Positions 60,783 through 64,000 of a DNA stretch of 64,000 nt are shown here, one piece after another. A program made the position numbers and the translations under genes. Position 1 is the stretch's first letter, and every line of letters starts with the position of its first letter. Source of the stretch: Spirochaetales bacterium (lineage in GTDB: Bacteria > Spirochaetota > Spirochaetia > UBA9216). The notes beneath the pieces were generated by a model. It was not told the DNA's origin, did no database searches, and was given only the letters and a program-made list of their open reading frames with translations. The stretch lies in the NCBI GenBank assembly GCA_016839055.1, contig JAEKNX010000003.1, positions 398,000 through 461,999 of the forward strand, in the 5' to 3' direction.

Positions 60783-61745
60783 TTAGGAGTTCATCATTGC
60801 TTTGTGTCTTAGTGAATCAACGTACATAGCAATGAATATAATAACACCGCGCACAAAGGGTATAGCATATGGTGATATACCCATAATAGCCATACCAGAA
60901 GCAATAAATAGCAATATAAGCGCTCCTATAAAACTACCTGGATAGAAAGAACCTCTACCACCAAGCAAGCTTACTCCGCCAAGAACCGCAGCTGCAATAG
61001 CTAAGAACTCATATGACATCAGACCAGTTACAACAACCGAGCCAAGTGTAACAACCCAGAAACAACCGGCGACACCACATATAGCACCACAGATGATAAG
61101 GGCTGCACTCTTAATACGGTCAGTGTTGATACCAATGTTTTTAGCAACTGTTTCGTTACTTCCAACGGTTAATAACTTTCGCCCAAATGGGGTCCATTTT
61201 AATACTACGTTACATACTATAACAATAAAGAAAACTACCAACAGTAATAGCGGGAAACCACCAAGTGCTTTTACTTTTGCTTGTCTTAAGAAAGAAAGAT
61301 TAAACAAACTGATAGTTCTGTCATTTGTTATAATTTTTGCAACAGCTCTAATAATAAGCATCATCCCCATAGAAACTAACATTCCATTCATTTTGAATTT
61401 AACGATAAATAAGCTGTTAATCCATCCAATGAATGTTGCCAGAGCTATACCTGCTAAAAACGCTAGTGCTATTGGTGTATCATAGTTTTTTATTAAAACT
61501 CCGGCCAAACATCCGGAAGCATAACCCATAGCCCCAACAGACAGGTCAATAACACCCACAAGTAGAGCAAATGTTACAGCACAAGTTATAAGAATTAACG
61601 GTCCACCATTAAAGATAGTTGTATACACATTTTTAAGCGTTAAGAACTTATCCGAACCTATTGTAAAAACTAATAAGATAAGAGCTAACACAATATAAGT
61701 CGAATACTGGAAAATATTATCTAATTTGAACTTATTAGTTTTCAA
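60783..61745 (-). CDS. Ribose-type sugar ABC transporter permease
   Basis: 320 residues, eight to ten helices of the RbsC/BPD_transp_2 family: LVGVIDLSVGAMGYASGCLA, GMLVSMGMMLIIRAVAKII, FGRKLLTVGSNETVAKNIGI and AAAVLGGVSLLGGRGSFYPG. It overlaps the ATPase gene stop by 11 bases. With the second permease upstream it forms a heterodimeric membrane channel. Substrate is a pentose, tetritol or hexose; it cannot be told. AT-rich compared with genes left of 54 kb. Confidence 0.9.
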   Translation of the reverse strand: MKTNKFKLDNIFQYSTYIVLALILLVFTIGSDKFLTLKNVYTTIFNGGPLILITCAVTFALLVGVIDLSVGAMGYASGCLAGVLIKNYDTPIALAFLAGIALATFIGWINSLFIVKFKMNGMLVSMGMMLIIRAVAKIITNDRTISLFNLSFLRQAKVKALGGFPLLLLVVFFIVIVCNVVLKWTPFGRKLLTVGSNETVAKNIGINTDRIKSAALIICGAICGVAGCFWVVTLGSVVVTGLMSYEFLAIAAAVLGGVSLLGGRGSFYPGSFIGALILLFIASGMAIMGISPYAIPFVRGVIIFIAMYVDSLRHKAMMNS

Positions 61746-63261
61746 CCTTTTCCTCCTGCTTTACGATACCAGCCATAAGAGCCTCTTTAGAAAATTCATC
61801 TCTGTTTACTTCACCAACAAGTTTACCTTCAGCGATAACGATAATTCTATCACAAAGGTTCATAATCTCTTCTAACTCTGATGAAACAACGACGAAAGAC
61901 ACTCCTTCTTCAGATCTATCAAAGATAAGGTTTTGGATTTCAGCCTTCGCACCAACATCAACACCTTTTGTCGGCTCATCCATAAAAAGAATATCAGGAT
62001 CTTTTAACATCCACTTGGAGATGATAACTTTTTGTTGGTTCCCACCGGAAAGCTTGCTAACAATCATGTTCTCATCAACAGCTTTAACGTTAACCTGCTT
62101 CATATATTTACGAGATTCTTCTTTTTCTTTCTTATTGTTCAAAATACCAATGCCTTTTGAAGCAAATCTTTCAAGATCAGAACTTGTAATGTTTTCAGCA
62201 ATCGTCATATCCAGGAAAACTCCGTTATGGTGTCTTCCTTCAGTCAGATAACCAACATGCTTATAAAAGTCTTTCTGGCTTATTTCTTCTAACTCACCGC
62301 CTTGATTAAATGAAATTTTACCTTCAACCATTTTATCAAAACCAAGTAATGTGTTAAACAGTTCAGATCTACCAGATCCAAGAAGACCCCAAACACCAAG
62401 GATTTCACCTTTATGCAGGTCAAAACTGATGTTCTTAGGGAATTTAACACCTGTTATATTTTCTGCTCGTAAGATAACATCAGCTTTATCTCTAGCGTCT
62501 TTACGCTTGGCAGTTTCAAGAAAATGACCAATCATCATATCAACTAGTTTTTCTTTGTTAATTTCTGAAATTGGAGCTTCGCCAGTCTTTTGTCCGTCTC
62601 TGAGCGCAACAACTCTGTCACAAATCTCAAAAATCTCATCTAAGTAGTGAGAGATATAGAAAATAATGTATCCCTGACTTCTTAAGTTGTTAATAATTTC
62701 AAAAAGTTTTTGAGTTTCAGTATCAGCAAGAGAAGCAGTAGGCTCATCAAACAACAGAATTTGGCCACCCTGGCTAAGTGCTCTCGCAATCTGAACCATT
62801 TGCTTTTCGCCAACTGTTAGTGAGTGAGTTGGTGTATCAACGTCGATATGACAATCAAGAGTCGCTAAAAGCTTCTTAGCTTCCTCTTTCATAGCTTTTT
62901 TGTTTAAAAACGGAGACCCTTTTATCCGCCACTTGTCAAAATCACTAGCAAGTACATTTTCATATACGTTCATAGTTTCAAATGCTGCAACTTCTTGTTG
63001 AATAAATGCAATACCTAAATTCTCGGCTGCTTTAGGATTCTTTATATTAACAGTTTCTCCGTTAATAATTATTTCTGCGCCTTCATCCGGTTGTAATAAT
63101 CCGCCTAATATATTCATCATTGTAGATTTTCCAGCACCATTAACACCGACTAAACCTAAAACTTCACCTTGATTTGCACTAAAAGTTACATTGCTTAGAG
63201 CCTTAACACCAGGAAATGTCATACTAATATTATTAAGTTGAAGAGGTAATTTCTTTTCCAT
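61735..63261 (-). CDS. Sugar ABC transporter ATPase with two nucleotide-binding domains
   Basis: 508 residues, RbsA/MglA type. Domain 1: Walker A GVNGAGKSTMMN, signature LTVGEKQMVQIARAL, Walker B ILLFDEPTASLAD. Domain 2: degenerate Walker A GLLGSGRSELFN, signature LSGGNQQKVIISKWM, Walker B ILFMDEPTKGVDVG. The degenerate second site is normal for this family. It starts eight bases after the upstream permease gene and overlaps the downstream one. Drives uptake with the two permeases; no binding-protein gene is in the window. Confidence 0.94.
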   Translation of the reverse strand: MEKKLPLQLNNISMTFPGVKALSNVTFSANQGEVLGLVGVNGAGKSTMMNILGGLLQPDEGAEIIINGETVNIKNPKAAENLGIAFIQQEVAAFETMNVYENVLASDFDKWRIKGSPFLNKKAMKEEAKKLLATLDCHIDVDTPTHSLTVGEKQMVQIARALSQGGQILLFDEPTASLADTETQKLFEIINNLRSQGYIIFYISHYLDEIFEICDRVVALRDGQKTGEAPISEINKEKLVDMMIGHFLETAKRKDARDKADVILRAENITGVKFPKNISFDLHKGEILGVWGLLGSGRSELFNTLLGFDKMVEGKISFNQGGELEEISQKDFYKHVGYLTEGRHHNGVFLDMTIAENITSSDLERFASKGIGILNNKKEKEESRKYMKQVNVKAVDENMIVSKLSGGNQQKVIISKWMLKDPDILFMDEPTKGVDVGAKAEIQNLIFDRSEEGVSFVVVSSELEEIMNLCDRIIVIAEGKLVGEVNRDEFSKEALMAGIVKQEEKVEN

Positions 63262-63269
63262 ACTTTCCC

Positions 63270-64000
63270 CTATGCTCTTTTTCTTGAGGAATAGTAGATT
63301 CTAAATGAACTTATTCCCATAGCAAAAATGATAATGCTGCCTTTGATTAATGTTGTATAATAATCCGATACACCGATCATATTCATAACATTATTGACAC
63401 CAACGATCAAAAATGCTCCAAAGCATGCATCACGAACTCTACCTTTACCACCATGAACTGAAACACCACCGATTACGGCCGCACTAACTACGTCTAAAAT
63501 CTGTGATTGAGATCCCATAGTTGCTCTAGCTGTTGATAATATTGCAACATTAACAATACCTGCAAGAGCAGCGCAAACACCACAAATCATATAGACCATT
63601 ACAACTACTTTATCTGTATTAATTCCGGATATTCTTGCTGTTTCTTCTTTGTTCCCAATATAGTAAACTTTTCTTCCAAAAGAGGTACCTGTTAGTATAA
63701 AGTCGAAAACCAAAGGAATAAAAATAAGCATAACGATTACTGTATACTTGTTAAAAAAGTGTGCATATGTAGATGGTATAGTTGGTAATCCACGTGCTCC
63801 ACCAAGCACAGTTGCGATACCTGTTGCAACTGTCATCATTGAAAGCGTAACAACCAATGGAACCATTTTTAATTTAGCAATAGCCATTCCATTGATTAGT
63901 CCAAAAAGACCGCCCGCTATTAACGTAACCGTCAAAACAACCGCACCTGCCGCTGAAGTCTGATAACTGATAAACTCCGGAATATTGGAGTGAAACATGA
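63270..64000 (-). CDS. Ribose-type sugar ABC permease, N-terminus beyond the window
   Basis: At least 242 residues of an RbsC-like permease: GGLFGLINGMAIAKLKMVPL, VVTLSMMTVATGIATVLGGA, FGRKVYYIGNKEETARISGI and VVSAAVIGGVSVHGGKGRVR. Compared with the second permease (320 residues) about 80 N-terminal residues are missing, so the gene continues past the right edge. The ATG at 63998 is probably internal. It forms the channel with the downstream permease. Confidence 0.88.
   Translation of the reverse strand, partial: MFHSNIPEFISYQTSAAGAVVLTVTLIAGGLFGLINGMAIAKLKMVPLVVTLSMMTVATGIATVLGGARGLPTIPSTYAHFFNKYTVIVMLIFIPLVFDFILTGTSFGRKVYYIGNKEETARISGINTDKVVVMVYMICGVCAALAGIVNVAILSTARATMGSQSQILDVVSAAVIGGVSVHGGKGRVRDACFGAFLIVGVNNVMNMIGVSDYYTTLIKGSIIIFAMGISSFRIYYSSRKRA

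Overview
This window most likely comes from a Gram-negative, anaerobic or facultative spirochaete-like bacterium. The clues are lipoprotein signals with loose lipoboxes (LFNC, IFGC, FTAC), a capsule-type poly-gamma-glutamate locus of the PgsB/PgsC/PgsW kind, and a glycerol-3-phosphate oxidoreductase trio of the Thermotoga/spirochaete type. The assignment is an inference: the window has no rRNA, tRNA or core marker gene. No CRISPR array, intact insertion sequence or integrase was seen.

Layout. 1-3335 (minus): the 5' part of a cysteine-cluster protein, a membrane protein with a spermidine-synthase-like domain, and an exported isoaspartyl methyltransferase. 3425-5856: a 2.4-kb cassette (unknown gene, then DUF4386, membrane protein and XRE regulator) flanked by a 27-bp imperfect direct repeat; one copy is the 3' end of the DUF1667 gene. 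5830-8889 (minus): glycerol-3-phosphate dehydrogenase, FAD oxidoreductase and DUF1667. 8995-9942 and 19160-20107: two near-identical secreted proteins with identical promoters. 10147-10389: integrase remnant. 10462-14379: TetR-controlled ABC exporter with a clear palindromic operator. 14611-16290: seven-unit SBBP propeller lipoprotein. 16384-19056: Ca2+ P-type ATPase. 20279-21592: kelch-like lipoprotein. 21914-26652: hybrid kinase and response regulator, divergent from an InlB-repeat/FG-GAP lipoprotein. 26763-27290: dead toxin-antitoxin pair. 27571-31803: ArsR-type regulator, GH2 glycosidase and MFS transporter.

32014-42468 (all minus) is the most striking region. It holds pgsB-pgsC-pgsW, a histidine kinase and response regulator, a secreted gamma-glutamyltranspeptidase, a DUF6305 lipoprotein, a DctM-like permease, a previously unlisted 48-residue membrane protein and two exported zinc deacylase/carboxypeptidase-like proteins. 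Read together it looks like one system that makes, senses, cuts and takes back poly-gamma-glutamate.

42792-54193 holds a MarR regulator, a tocopherol-cyclase-like protein, a DUF362 protein with an in-frame TGA, a zinc-type dehydrogenase, an RpiB-like isomerase, gene debris, an MMPL exporter and two overlapping radical SAM genes. 54494-60357 is a second copy of the kinase/regulator/lipoprotein module. Its kinase carries one nonsense codon, its lipoprotein is truncated, and an 802-residue InlB/propeller lipoprotein overlaps the truncated gene. 60554-64000 (minus) is a ribose-type sugar ABC transporter, lower in GC, ending in a dead SDR gene and a good terminator.

Two themes cross the window. 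Two-component modules are paired with surface beta-propeller lipoproteins and share a conserved 22-bp-spaced direct repeat. Several genes, pgsB included, have a -10 box ending 6-10 bases before the ATG and no Shine-Dalgarno sequence, which suggests leaderless mRNAs.
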